From an uncultured Cryomorphaceae bacterium (GTDB lineage: Bacteria > Bacteroidota > Bacteroidia > Flavobacteriales > Schleiferiaceae), in the NCBI GenBank assembly GCA_913049845.1, contig CAJWZE010000009.1, positions 1 to 42,944 on the forward strand: DNA of 42,944 bases, written 5' to 3'. Position 1 is the first letter of the stretch. Each line of letters opens with the position of its first letter. Under the pieces are notes generated by a model. It saw nothing but the letters and a program-made list of their open reading frames with translations, searched no databases and was not told the origin of the DNA. Position numbers and translations under genes: made by a program. Shown here in pieces: positions 16,983 to 24,859 of the stretch.

Positions 16983-18217
16983 GTCGATTTTTTACGTAAT
17001 GTAATGTGTGTGATCTCTGGCCATATGCCTACACGACCTGGGAAGGCCAAAAATCCGAACCCTCTGTTTACATGCAAGACTTGACCGTCAGATTCAGGAT
17101 ACAGTCCGGCCCACTTCGGGTATTTGAATTTCACAGGAGACCATTTGATCCAACCGGGGACTTCAATCCCAAATTGCATACCGTGGGTATGACCGCTTAA
17201 AGTAAGGTGCACTTTTTTTGAATGTTGTTTTACCTCGGCATCAAAATGCGACGGATCATGGCTCAACAATACCGTGAAGGCGTTTTCCGGAATACCATGA
17301 AGCGCTGCCGGCAAATCTCCGTATTGCGGGAAGGGAGGTAGTCCCCAATTTTCGACACCTGCTAAATATAACCGCTGATTACCACGCTCAAAGTATCGAC
17401 TTTCATTCAAGAGCAAATCCATACCCATTTCTGCGTGGATTTCTTTGAGTCTGTTCAGGTTATCCGCCTTTGCTTGTTCTGAAGGGAAGCGCCAATAGTC
17501 GCCATAATCATGGTTTCCAAGGATTGAGAACACACCATTCCTGCCGCTTAATTCCTTAAAGGTGTCAATCCACGGTTCTGCTTCAGTAGCAATATTATTG
17601 ACCAGATCTCCAGTGAACACAATGGCATCGGCACCAAGCTCGTTGACCATCTTTACACCGTATTCCACTTTTTCTTTATTGACGAAGGATCCGCTATGAA
17701 TATCAGAAATCTGAGTAATAGTAAAACCTTGGAATTGATCCGGTAAGTCTTCGAATTCCAAAGTGTGACTGATGACCCTGTATCTGTAGCGCCCTTTCCA
17801 AATACCGTCTATAATTCCAAGAAAGGGAATGGCTGCAAGTCCCAGGGCTATCTGAGAAATGAATTTGCGTCGTTCGGTCAAGGTAGTTGGCTGTGTGGTA
17901 ATAATGCGGAATACGTACTGTACCAATCGGCTAACATCTTCGAGTAGTAGGGGAATAATCGCCACGAGTTTTGGCACGGCCAACAAGATGCTCGCTCCCA
18001 CAAGGATACCGAGGTATCTATAATCTGCCTTTCCGCTGCTCAAAAGCGCGGAAATACTTACGATGAGAACGATATACGTGAGTGTAATTCCCCAATAAAT
18101 CCAGGGGGTACTGGTAGTACGGAAGACGGTTTTGAAAGCTTGATAAGCATATAGGTCTATGGCAAATACAAATCCCAGGGCAAGGAGAATTCTGAATATC
18201 ATAATATATGGATACAT
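16979..18217 (-). CDS. Membrane-anchored metallophosphoesterase
   Basis: 412 residues from ATG 18217; a TTG at 18262 would add 15 residues that look unlike protein. About 150 N-terminal residues hold four hydrophobic segments (FRILLALGFVFAIDLY, IYWGITLTYIVLIVSISALL, YLGILVGASILLAVPKL, ISQIALGLAAIPFLGII). Then comes a calcineurin-type phosphoesterase with all five motifs: QISDIHSG, VFTGDLVNN, SILGNHDYGD, LLSHDPSHF and LSGHTHGMQFG, which bind two metal ions. The catalytic domain resembles the YaeI-like family, some members of which act on lipid A precursors such as UDP-diacylglucosamine, but the substrate here cannot be told. It is convergent with and overlaps the crtY-blh gene by 4 bases and diverges from polA. 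Confidence 0.88.
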   Translation of the reverse strand: MYPYIMIFRILLALGFVFAIDLYAYQAFKTVFRTTSTPWIYWGITLTYIVLIVSISALLSSGKADYRYLGILVGASILLAVPKLVAIIPLLLEDVSRLVQYVFRIITTQPTTLTERRKFISQIALGLAAIPFLGIIDGIWKGRYRYRVISHTLEFEDLPDQFQGFTITQISDIHSGSFVNKEKVEYGVKMVNELGADAIVFTGDLVNNIATEAEPWIDTFKELSGRNGVFSILGNHDYGDYWRFPSEQAKADNLNRLKEIHAEMGMDLLLNESRYFERGNQRLYLAGVENWGLPPFPQYGDLPAALHGIPENAFTVLLSHDPSHFDAEVKQHSKKVHLTLSGHTHGMQFGIEVPGWIKWSPVKFKYPKWAGLYPESDGQVLHVNRGFGFLAFPGRVGIWPEITHITLRKKST

Positions 18218-18278
18218 ACGTGGAATCAACGCCGTCTGAAGCCTATTGTTTTCCGTATACAAAACTCGTTATTTAAGT

Positions 18279-18297
18279 GGGAAGTAGCTAACTTCCC
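18279..18297. repeat. Inverted repeat in the metallophosphoesterase-polA divergent gap
   Basis: GGGAAGT (18279-18285), AGCTA loop, ACTTCCC (18291-18297): a perfect 7-bp arm pair, 18 bases upstream of the polA start. It lies in the 5' region of both genes, so it is more likely an operator or a leader hairpin than a terminator. Confidence 0.5.
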
Positions 18298-18315
18298 TTT
18301 CCAATATTTCCAATC

Positions 18316-21147
18316 ATGGGACAAGACACACCTGCAGCTGAAAAAAAGCTGTTCTTATTAGATGCATACGCGCTTATTTTCCGTGCTTACTTCGCTTTTG
18401 CGAAGAATCCGCGTATTACCTCAGGCGGTTTAGATACCTCTGCGATTTATGGTTTCACCAGTGCCTTATTGGATCTGTTAAGCAAGGAAAACCCCTCGCA
18501 TATAGCAGTTTGTTTTGATTTGCCGCAACCAACAGAGCGACATGAAATTTTTCCTGAATACAAGGCAAATAGAGATGCTACTCCGGAGGCCATTAAAGCG
18601 GCGGTGCCCTATATCCATAAGATTTTAGAGGCTTTTAAAATCCCTGCTTTGAGTGTTTCTGGATTCGAAGCTGATGATGTTATCGGTACCCTCGCCAAGA
18701 AGGCAGAAAAGGAAGGATTTATCACGTACATGATGACACCTGATAAGGATTTTGGGCAGCTGGTAAGTGAAAATATATTTATGTACCGTCCGTCACGTGG
18801 CGGGAACCCTCCAGAGGTTTGGGGCGAGGCTGAGGTTTGTGAGAAGTTTGATCTCGACAATGTTCAGCAGGTTGTAGATTACCTTGGCATGATGGGCGAT
18901 GCCGTAGATAATATACCTGGACTTCCAGGTGTAGGTGCAAAGACAGCGAGTAAGCTATTGAAACAATACGGTTCGTTGGAACAAACTCTTTCGCATGCTG
19001 ACGATATTAAAGGAAAGCTGGGTCAAAAGATTCGTGATAACGCGGAATTAGGTGTGTTGTCGAAGCGTTTGGCCCGGATTATTACTGAGGTACCTATCGA
19101 TTTTGCTCCGGACACATTAACGCGTGATGCGTGGGATCAACACGGATTGATAGAAATCTTCGAAGAGCTCGAATTTAGAACGCTTGGTAATCGATTAGGG
19201 TTAAAACGAAGTAGTGAAGAATCGGCTGAAGCTTCATCAGCCCCAACAAAAAAGGTTAAGCTCACTTCTAACGATCAAATGAGCTTGTTTGGTGGAGACG
19301 ATGCGCCTACACAGGAGGCTACTGTGTTTAGTTCAAGAAACTCTGTGGCCAATTCTGACCACCTCTATCAGTTGGTTGAGACTGTTGAGGAGGCGAGGCA
19401 ACTTGCTTACTTATTGGCCGAAAAATCATCGGTGGCCTTTGATACAGAGACCACCTCTTTAAATGTCTTGAATGCTGAAGTAGTGGGTATGAGTTTTTCC
19501 TTTGCTGCCGGTAAGGCGTATTATGTTGCTGTGCCCGCGGATAGAGTAGAGGCCAAAGAATGGGTTATGGCGTTTAAGCCGTTCTGGGAAAGTACAGGCG
19601 AAAAAATTGGCCAAAACATCAAATACGACTTAAGTGTGTTGATGAATTATGACGTTGAGGTGAAGGGGCCATTATTTGATACGATGATTGCGCATTATTT
19701 GATTCAGCCGGACATGCGTCATAATATGGCCATTCTCGCCGAGACGTATTTGAATTACGAAACAATTCCCATTGAATCGATACTTGGTAGGAAGGGCAAG
19801 AACCAGAAAAACATGCGTGATATAGAGCCAGCAGCTGTGCTTGACTATGCAGCAGAAGATGCGGATATCACTTTTCAACTAAAACAGATTTTTGAGCCTA
19901 AACTGTCTGAGACTGGCGTAGACAAGGTCTTCCAGAATATTGAAATGCCACTTGTACCCGTCCTTGCTCGGATGGAGCGCGAAGGAATTAAAGTGGATGT
20001 AGAAGCCCTAAATACCTACAGTGTAGAATTAAGTGAAATAATTATTCGCCTGGAGCGCGAGATTATTGAAATGGCTGGTCGTCCTTTCAACGTGGGTTCT
20101 CCACGACAGCTGGGCGAGGTGTTGTTCGATGATTTGAAACTGTCGGACAACCCAAAGAAAACAAAGACTGGTCAATACGCAACTTCCGAAGCTATACTAG
20201 AAGGATTGCGCAAGAACCATCCTATTATTAAGTGCATCTTGAACTTCCGCGAGTTGAAGAAACTGAAGAGTACCTACGTGGATGCATTGCCGGAATTGGT
20301 TCATGCAAAGACAGGCAGAATTCACACGAGTTTTAATCAGACGGTTGCTGCTACAGGCCGATTGAGTTCGACCAATCCAAACCTTCAAAACATTCCGATT
20401 CGAACAGAAAACGGTCGTAAGGTACGTGCAATGTTTGTTCCGGCTAATGAACAGTACATGCTCATGGCGGCAGACTACAGTCAGATTGAGCTTCGTGTCA
20501 TTGCAGCATTGGCTGGTGATGAGGCGATGATTAGTGCCTTTAAGAATGGCAAGGATATACACCGTGCTACCGCTGCAAAAGTGTTTGAGGTAGCTCCTGA
20601 GGAAGTGACACGCGAACAACGTTCGAATGCGAAAACAGTCAATTTTGGTATAGTCTATGGGGTAAGTGCCTTCGGACTGAGCCAGCAGACTGATATGAAC
20701 AGGAAGGAAGCGAAAGCTGCCATTGATGGATACTTTCGAACCTATCCGGGCATCAAAGATTATATGGACAATCAAGTGGCTGTGGCTCGTGAAAAGGGGT
20801 ATGTCGAAACCATTACTGGCAGACGCCGCTACCTAAAAGATATTGATAGCCGCAATGCGGTCGTTCGTGGACACAGCGAACGCAATGCGGTCAACGCGCC
20901 CATTCAAGGTTCTGCTGCGGATATCATCAAGCTTGCTATGATCGAGCTTGACCGCGCAATGCGGGCGGCTAATATGAAGTCAAAAATGCTCTTACAAGTC
21001 CACGATGAATTGGTCTTTGATGCACGTTTAGATGAATTAGAGGATTTGAAGGCATTAGTTATCGATAAGATGGAAGCTGCGGTATCCCTTGCGGTTCCTA
21101 TGGTTGCTGAAGTAGGTACTGGAGCAAACTGGCTCGAAGCGCATTAA
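18316..21147 (+). CDS. polA: DNA polymerase I
   Basis: 943 residues, all three domains intact. The N-terminal 5'-nuclease has LLDAYALIFRAYFAF, FEADDVIGTLA, TPDKDFGQLV and the helix-hairpin-helix GLPGVGAKTASKLL. The 3'-5' exonuclease keeps its carboxylates: DTETTSLN (Asp376, Glu378), NIKYDLSVL and YAAEDADITF, so proofreading should be active. The polymerase domain has DYSQIELR (Asp720), RSNAKTVNFGIVYGVSAFGL (O helix) and LLQVHDELVF (His896, Asp897). It fills gaps and removes primers in replication and repair. The ATG start puts the nuclease motif at the expected distance. It is transcribed alone; a TetR gene follows 60 bases later. Confidence 0.98.
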   Translation: MGQDTPAAEKKLFLLDAYALIFRAYFAFAKNPRITSGGLDTSAIYGFTSALLDLLSKENPSHIAVCFDLPQPTERHEIFPEYKANRDATPEAIKAAVPYIHKILEAFKIPALSVSGFEADDVIGTLAKKAEKEGFITYMMTPDKDFGQLVSENIFMYRPSRGGNPPEVWGEAEVCEKFDLDNVQQVVDYLGMMGDAVDNIPGLPGVGAKTASKLLKQYGSLEQTLSHADDIKGKLGQKIRDNAELGVLSKRLARIITEVPIDFAPDTLTRDAWDQHGLIEIFEELEFRTLGNRLGLKRSSEESAEASSAPTKKVKLTSNDQMSLFGGDDAPTQEATVFSSRNSVANSDHLYQLVETVEEARQLAYLLAEKSSVAFDTETTSLNVLNAEVVGMSFSFAAGKAYYVAVPADRVEAKEWVMAFKPFWESTGEKIGQNIKYDLSVLMNYDVEVKGPLFDTMIAHYLIQPDMRHNMAILAETYLNYETIPIESILGRKGKNQKNMRDIEPAAVLDYAAEDADITFQLKQIFEPKLSETGVDKVFQNIEMPLVPVLARMEREGIKVDVEALNTYSVELSEIIIRLEREIIEMAGRPFNVGSPRQLGEVLFDDLKLSDNPKKTKTGQYATSEAILEGLRKNHPIIKCILNFRELKKLKSTYVDALPELVHAKTGRIHTSFNQTVAATGRLSSTNPNLQNIPIRTENGRKVRAMFVPANEQYMLMAADYSQIELRVIAALAGDEAMISAFKNGKDIHRATAAKVFEVAPEEVTREQRSNAKTVNFGIVYGVSAFGLSQQTDMNRKEAKAAIDGYFRTYPGIKDYMDNQVAVAREKGYVETITGRRRYLKDIDSRNAVVRGHSERNAVNAPIQGSAADIIKLAMIELDRAMRAANMKSKMLLQVHDELVFDARLDELEDLKALVIDKMEAAVSLAVPMVAEVGTGANWLEAH

Positions 21148-21189
21148 ATTATGTAGGAGCAGTGAAATAGTGGGATATTACCGTATATT

Positions 21190-21207
21190 AGTAAGTGATT
21201 ACTTACT
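21190..21207. promoter_or_regulatory. Probable TetR autoregulatory operator
   Basis: AGTAAGTGATTACTTACT is an 18-bp palindrome with one mismatched pair (G8/T11). It abuts the ATG of the TetR gene with no spacing. A second copy, 15 of 18 identical, lies at the gene's end. Such size and symmetry suit a TetR dimer. Confidence 0.7.
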
Positions 21208-21738
21208 ATGTCAAACAAGCGAAGCGATATCATCAATGCTGCCCTATATTTGTTTTCTGAAAAAGGGTATGCTGCTACTTCTACAGCCCGAATTGCACAA
21301 GAAGCTGGCGTGAGCGAAGGCCTCATATTCAGGCATTTTAAGAACAAGCGTGGCTTATTGGAAGAGTTACTTCGAAAGAGTGATGAGATGTATCAGTCCG
21401 AAATTCAGCAGTTTATTTCTGTAGATGATCCTACAATACTAGTTCGTTCGTTCATAGACTATGCTTTAAGAACTTTACAGTACCAAGAAAGTGCAAAAAT
21501 CTGGATTACTTCGCTGCGACTTTCACAAGAGTTGGGTATAGATTACGAGTCGCGTTATGCCGTTTTGTTGGAACGACTTGCCTGGGCCTTGGGCGCCATA
21601 GGCCACGGCAAACCAGTGGACGTTGCCCGAGCTTTAATTAGTGCGCAAGAGGGTATGTTGGCATCGGGCGCTCTGGGGGATATGGCCATTGTTGAGTCTA
21701 TTGCTTCTGGAATGAAAGAAATCGTATTGAATGAGTGA
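21208..21738 (+). CDS. TetR/AcrR-family transcriptional regulator
   Basis: 176 residues. The N-terminal TetR HTH is clear: RSDIINAALYLFSEKGYAAT, then STARIAQEAGVSEGLIFRHF (recognition helix about 35-44) and KNKRGLLEELL. The C-terminal effector domain is short (about 125 residues) and I cannot assign a ligand. The gene is flanked by two near-identical palindromes, one touching its start and one over its stop, so autorepression is likely. It lies between polA and the convergent CoA-transferase genes. TetR regulators often control lipid or acyl-CoA genes, so control of the CoA-transferase pair is possible, but no copy of the palindrome lies before that pair. Confidence 0.93.
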   Translation: MSNKRSDIINAALYLFSEKGYAATSTARIAQEAGVSEGLIFRHFKNKRGLLEELLRKSDEMYQSEIQQFISVDDPTILVRSFIDYALRTLQYQESAKIWITSLRLSQELGIDYESRYAVLLERLAWALGAIGHGKPVDVARALISAQEGMLASGALGDMAIVESIASGMKEIVLNE

Positions 21739-21751
21739 GTAATTACTTAAT
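21734..21751. promoter_or_regulatory. Second copy of the TetR palindrome, overlapping the gene's stop codon
   Basis: AGTGAGTAATTACTTAAT matches the 21190 palindrome at 15 of 18 positions and contains the perfect 10-bp core AGTAATTACT. The TGA stop of the TetR gene lies within it. This may be a secondary binding site. Confidence 0.5.
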
Positions 21752-22064
21752 AATAGCTTTTTTGAGTAGAATAAGCACTATTCGATTTTCATTGAGGTTG
21801 TAACGGTAAATCTATGGCATCGAATGCCCGTAATTTTTACGAGAAAATATTGGAACAATGAACACTATTGTGTTAGACTGGCGTAAAAATAATTATTCAT
21901 ACACTCTCAGCGATTAGATATGGAGTATTACCAATAATCTTTTTTACCCCAAACAGGGAAGGCTCATAAAAATTTTAGAAACATTATGGTTTCTGAGATT
22001 AAGAATGACGAGCTGTAGTTAAATACGGCGCTTACTTGGCGTATTTATATGCTCAAAGTATTCG
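21752..22064. other. Gene-free gap between tetR and scoB
   Basis: About 310 AT-rich bases between convergent genes with no ORF, tRNA or known RNA that I recognise. Two weak hairpins are present. AGAAAC/GTTTCT (21977-21994) is followed on the minus strand by AAAATTTTT. AAATACG/CGTATTT (22021-22046) has a 12-base loop. Either could end the scoAB transcript, but neither has a good T tract. Confidence 0.5.
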
Positions 22065-22724
22065 TTAAAATTTCATCTCGGGAATATCTCCTTCTATGAC
22101 TAAGCGACCGGCGGTTTTCTCAACAATTTCGGTAACACTAACACCTGGAGCTCGCTCCAAGAGTATGAAGCCACGATCGGCATCTACCTGCAATACAGCG
22201 AGATCAGTGACAATCTTTTTGACACAGGCGACACCGGTTAGCGGTAATGAACAGTGAGGAAGCAACTTGCTTTCGCCACGTTTGTTGGTGTGCTGCATGG
22301 CAACGATAATGTTCTCTGCAGAAGCCACTAAATCCATAGCGCCGCCCATACCCTTGACCATTTTTCCTGGTATCTTCCAGTTGGCAATATCACCGCCGTC
22401 GCTTACCTCCATGGCACCTAATACGGTGAGTTGTACGTGCTGGCCACGAATCATCGCAAAGCTTGTGGCACTAGAGAAAAACGATGCTCCAGGCATCGTA
22501 GTAATGGTTTGCTTGCCGGCATTGATTAAATCGGCATCTTCTTCACCCTCAACAGGAAAGGGCCCCATGCCTAGAATCCCGTTTTCACTTTGAAATTCAA
22601 TATTGATTCCTTCAGGAACGTGGTTGGCCACCAATGTAGGAATCCCAATGCCCAGATTCACGTACCATCCGTCGCGCAGTTCCTGCGCTATGCGCTGTGC
22701 TATTTGATCCTTACTCAATACCAT
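22065..22724 (-). CDS. scoB: Succinyl-CoA:3-oxoacid CoA-transferase subunit B
   Basis: 219 residues, normal length. The beta-subunit signature is [16 protein letters not shown] with Glu47 as the catalytic residue that forms the glutamyl-CoA thioester, plus [16 protein letters not shown] near the start, [13 protein letters not shown], and [20 protein letters not shown]. With subunit A it moves CoA from succinyl-CoA to acetoacetate. Acetoacetate is the end product of fumarylacetoacetase, encoded just upstream, so this pair finishes tyrosine breakdown to acetoacetyl-CoA. It starts one base after the subunit A gene ends. Confidence 0.96.
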   Translation of the reverse strand: MVLSKDQIAQRIAQELRDGWYVNLGIGIPTLVANHVPEGINIEFQSENGILGMGPFPVEGEEDADLINAGKQTITTMPGASFFSSATSFAMIRGQHVQLTVLGAMEVSDGGDIANWKIPGKMVKGMGGAMDLVASAENIIVAMQHTNKRGESKLLPHCSLPLTGVACVKKIVTDLAVLQVDADRGFILLERAPGVSVTEIVEKTAGRLVIEGDIPEMKF

Positions 22725-22725
22725 A

Positions 22726-23445
22726 TTACTCCGCTTTTACACGCACCGTGCGTTGTTCTATTCTCTTCTCGTAATCCTTACCTTGGAAAATACGTTGTAC
22801 GAAAATGCCAGGTACATGAATATCATTCGGGTCCAATTCTCCTACTTCAACCAACTCCTCAACTTCCACTACGGTAATTTTTCCAGCCATCGCCATCATT
22901 GGGTTGAAGTTTCTCGCCGTCCCTTTGAAAATCAAATTTCCTGCCTTGTCTCCTTTCCACGCTTTGACAAAGGCGAACGGTGCATCAAAGGCATACTCCA
23001 GGATGTGTGGCTTACCATTAAACACGCGCATTTCCTTTCCTTCAGCTACCTCAGTTCCGTAACCAGCAGGGGTGAAGAATGCAGGTATACCAGCGCCTGC
23101 GGCGCGGCAGCGCTCTGCGAGTGTACCCTGTGGCACAAGGTCCACTTTGAGCTCACCAGAAAGCATCTGGCGCTCAAACTCATCGTTCTCTCCAACATAG
23201 GAAGCAATCATTTTTACTATCTGACGTGTCTTTAAAAGTAAGCCCAAACCAAAATCATCTACTCCAGCATTGTTTGAAATGCAGGTGATCCCAATGGTGC
23301 CTTTATCACGAATAGCTGCAATCGAATTCTCGGGAATCCCGCACAATCCAAAGCCCCCGAACATTACGGTCATATTATCCTCCAAGCCTTCCAAAGCTGA
23401 ATGAGCGTCGGTGACCACCTTAGAGATGTAGTTTTTCTGTGACAT
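22726..23445 (-). CDS. scoA: Succinyl-CoA:3-oxoacid CoA-transferase subunit A
   Basis: 239 residues. Alpha-subunit motifs are [59 protein letters not shown] and [18 protein letters not shown], the usual order for family I CoA-transferases. It forms a heterodimer or heterotetramer with subunit B. A terminator separates it from fumarylacetoacetase, so scoAB has its own transcript; the short gap holds TACCTTTT, a one-off match to the flavobacterial -7 box, with no -33 partner. Confidence 0.96.
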   Translation of the reverse strand: MSQKNYISKVVTDAHSALEGLEDNMTVMFGGFGLCGIPENSIAAIRDKGTIGITCISNNAGVDDFGLGLLLKTRQIVKMIASYVGENDEFERQMLSGELKVDLVPQGTLAERCRAAGAGIPAFFTPAGYGTEVAEGKEMRVFNGKPHILEYAFDAPFAFVKAWKGDKAGNLIFKGTARNFNPMMAMAGKITVVEVEELVEVGELDPNDIHVPGIFVQRIFQGKDYEKRIEQRTVRVKAE

Positions 23446-23474
23446 ATATTGGGTTAATTATATCAATAAAAAGG

Positions 23475-23513
23475 TAAGAAAAAAGCCCCTTCATATTCGA
23501 CTAAGAAAAGGGG
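23475..23513 (-). terminator. Intrinsic terminator after fumarylacetoacetase
   Basis: CCCCTT (23486-23491) pairs with AAGGGG (23508-23513). On the minus strand the stem is followed by CTTTTTTCTT. It sits 14 bases after the fahA stop and uncouples fahA from scoAB. Confidence 0.75.
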
Positions 23514-23527
23514 TTTAGGTCTATTTC

Positions 23528-24808
23528 TTAATCATCAATGGCCGGAAGAAGCTTTGTGCTTACTTTGCCAAAACCGATGCGAACACTATCCTTTTCGCAA
23601 TACCCGCGCATACTGATGGTATCCCCGTCTTCAATAAAGGTGCGTGTCTCACCAGTATCCAAAGTAATCGGCTCCTTACCTGCCCAACTCAGCTCAAGCA
23701 TTGAACCGTAGCTTTCCTTAGACTTCCCAGAAATGGTACCTGAAGCCATCATATCACCGGCATTGATGTTACATCCATTGACTGTATGATGCGCCAACTG
23801 CTGACGTTGGTTCCAGTATATGTATTTGTAGTTTGAACGCGAAATAATTGTTCCTTCTTTTCCTTCAGGGGCCAATTCCACTTCCAACTTAATATCGTAG
23901 TTGTTCTTACCTTCTGTTTTCAAGTACGGCAGCACAGGAGGGTCCTGCATAGGGCCTTTCACTTTAAACGGCTCCAAGGCATCCATCGTCACCACCCAAG
24001 GGCTTATGCTCGATCCAAAATTCTTTCCAAGGAATGGCCCTAGTGGCACATACTCCCATTTTTGAATATCACGTGCGCTCCAGTCGTTGAAAAGCACCAT
24101 ACCGAATATGTATTCATCCGCCTCCTCAGCTGTGATACGGTGGCCCATAGGCTTGCCTTCACCGGTGATAAACGCGAGCTCAAGCTCAAAATCCATACGG
24201 ATACTAGGCCCAAAAGTTGGTGCATCTGCACCCGGTGTCATACGTTGTCCTTTCGGACGGTTTATATTCATCCCGCTTATCACTATAGAAGAGCTTCTGC
24301 CGTGGTAGCCCACCGGAATGTGCTTCCAGTTCGGCAATAAGGCATTCTTAGGATCACGGAACATCTTGCCTACGTTCGTAGCATGCTCGATAGAGCTGTA
24401 AAAGTCTGTATAGTCCTGAACGAAAACAGGCATGAGCATCTGCACTTGACTGACAGGAAAGAGTGCTTTGTTTTGATCCGCAATATCACCTTTTAAAGAA
24501 TTATTTTTTTCGTCAAAAATTTCAGCCAATCTATTGCGTATGGCTCTCCAGATTGGTTGGCCAAGGGCGATGAAATCATTCAATGTATCTTGTAGGAAAA
24601 CGTCGTCCGGAAGGTCAACGCCATCAAAATAACCGAGCTGGTGAAGGACACTTAAATCGACGGCAGTATCCCCAATCCTTGTTCCTGTAGTGATAATGTC
24701 ATCTTCGGGAATAAATACCCCGAACGGTAGGTTTTGAATGGGGAAATCACTTCCTGCTGGAACAGGAATCCAACTCTTTCTCGAAGGGTCGTTAGCTAAT
24801 AAATTCAT
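23528..24808 (-). CDS. fahA: Fumarylacetoacetase
   Basis: 426 residues, typical length. The N-terminal SH3-like domain (LPFGVFIPEDDIITTGTRIG) precedes the FAH catalytic domain: VGYHGRSSSIVISG, GPSIRMDFELELAFITG with the metal-binding glutamates, DWSARDIQKWEYVPLGPFLG and ASGTISGKSKESYGSMLELS. It hydrolyses fumarylacetoacetate to fumarate and acetoacetate, the last step of homogentisate degradation. Its partner enzymes HPPD and HmgA lie about 6-9 kb upstream on the same strand beyond the TonB/imelysin block. A 14-bp palindrome lies just upstream. No maleylacetoacetate isomerase gene is seen in the window. Confidence 0.97.
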   Translation of the reverse strand: MNLLANDPSRKSWIPVPAGSDFPIQNLPFGVFIPEDDIITTGTRIGDTAVDLSVLHQLGYFDGVDLPDDVFLQDTLNDFIALGQPIWRAIRNRLAEIFDEKNNSLKGDIADQNKALFPVSQVQMLMPVFVQDYTDFYSSIEHATNVGKMFRDPKNALLPNWKHIPVGYHGRSSSIVISGMNINRPKGQRMTPGADAPTFGPSIRMDFELELAFITGEGKPMGHRITAEEADEYIFGMVLFNDWSARDIQKWEYVPLGPFLGKNFGSSISPWVVTMDALEPFKVKGPMQDPPVLPYLKTEGKNNYDIKLEVELAPEGKEGTIISRSNYKYIYWNQRQQLAHHTVNGCNINAGDMMASGTISGKSKESYGSMLELSWAGKEPITLDTGETRTFIEDGDTISMRGYCEKDSVRIGFGKVSTKLLPAIDD

Positions 24809-24813
24809 TAGGT

Positions 24814-24849
24814 ACTCGTTTGTTTTGGTCTTGTAATATTACAACGAGT
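24814..24849. promoter_or_regulatory. Nested palindromes upstream of fahA
   Basis: A perfect 14-bp palindrome TTGTAATATTACAA (24831-24844) is nested within a second arm pair, ACTCGTT (24814-24820) and AACGAGT (24843-24849). It lies 22 bases upstream of the fahA ATG and 10 bases after the TonB receptor stop. There is no T tract on the minus strand, so an operator is more likely than a terminator. Confidence 0.6.
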
Positions 24850-24859
24850 GTTTTGAAGT

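Noticed and set aside
18279-18297. GGGAAGT/ACTTCCC hairpin as a terminator
   Set aside because: It lies in the 5' regions of two divergent genes, so no transcript should end there.
20197-20775. 192-codon open frame on the minus strand within polA
   Set aside because: Shadow of the polA polymerase domain; its product shows no domain, is Cys/His-rich noise, and polA is plainly intact.
21752-22064. Possible small RNA or tRNA in the longest gap
   Set aside because: No cloverleaf, no conserved RNA motif and no promoter-terminator pair could be made out.
22753-23235. 160-codon open frame on the plus strand opposite scoA
   Set aside because: Antisense shadow of the intact scoA gene with no recognisable protein features.
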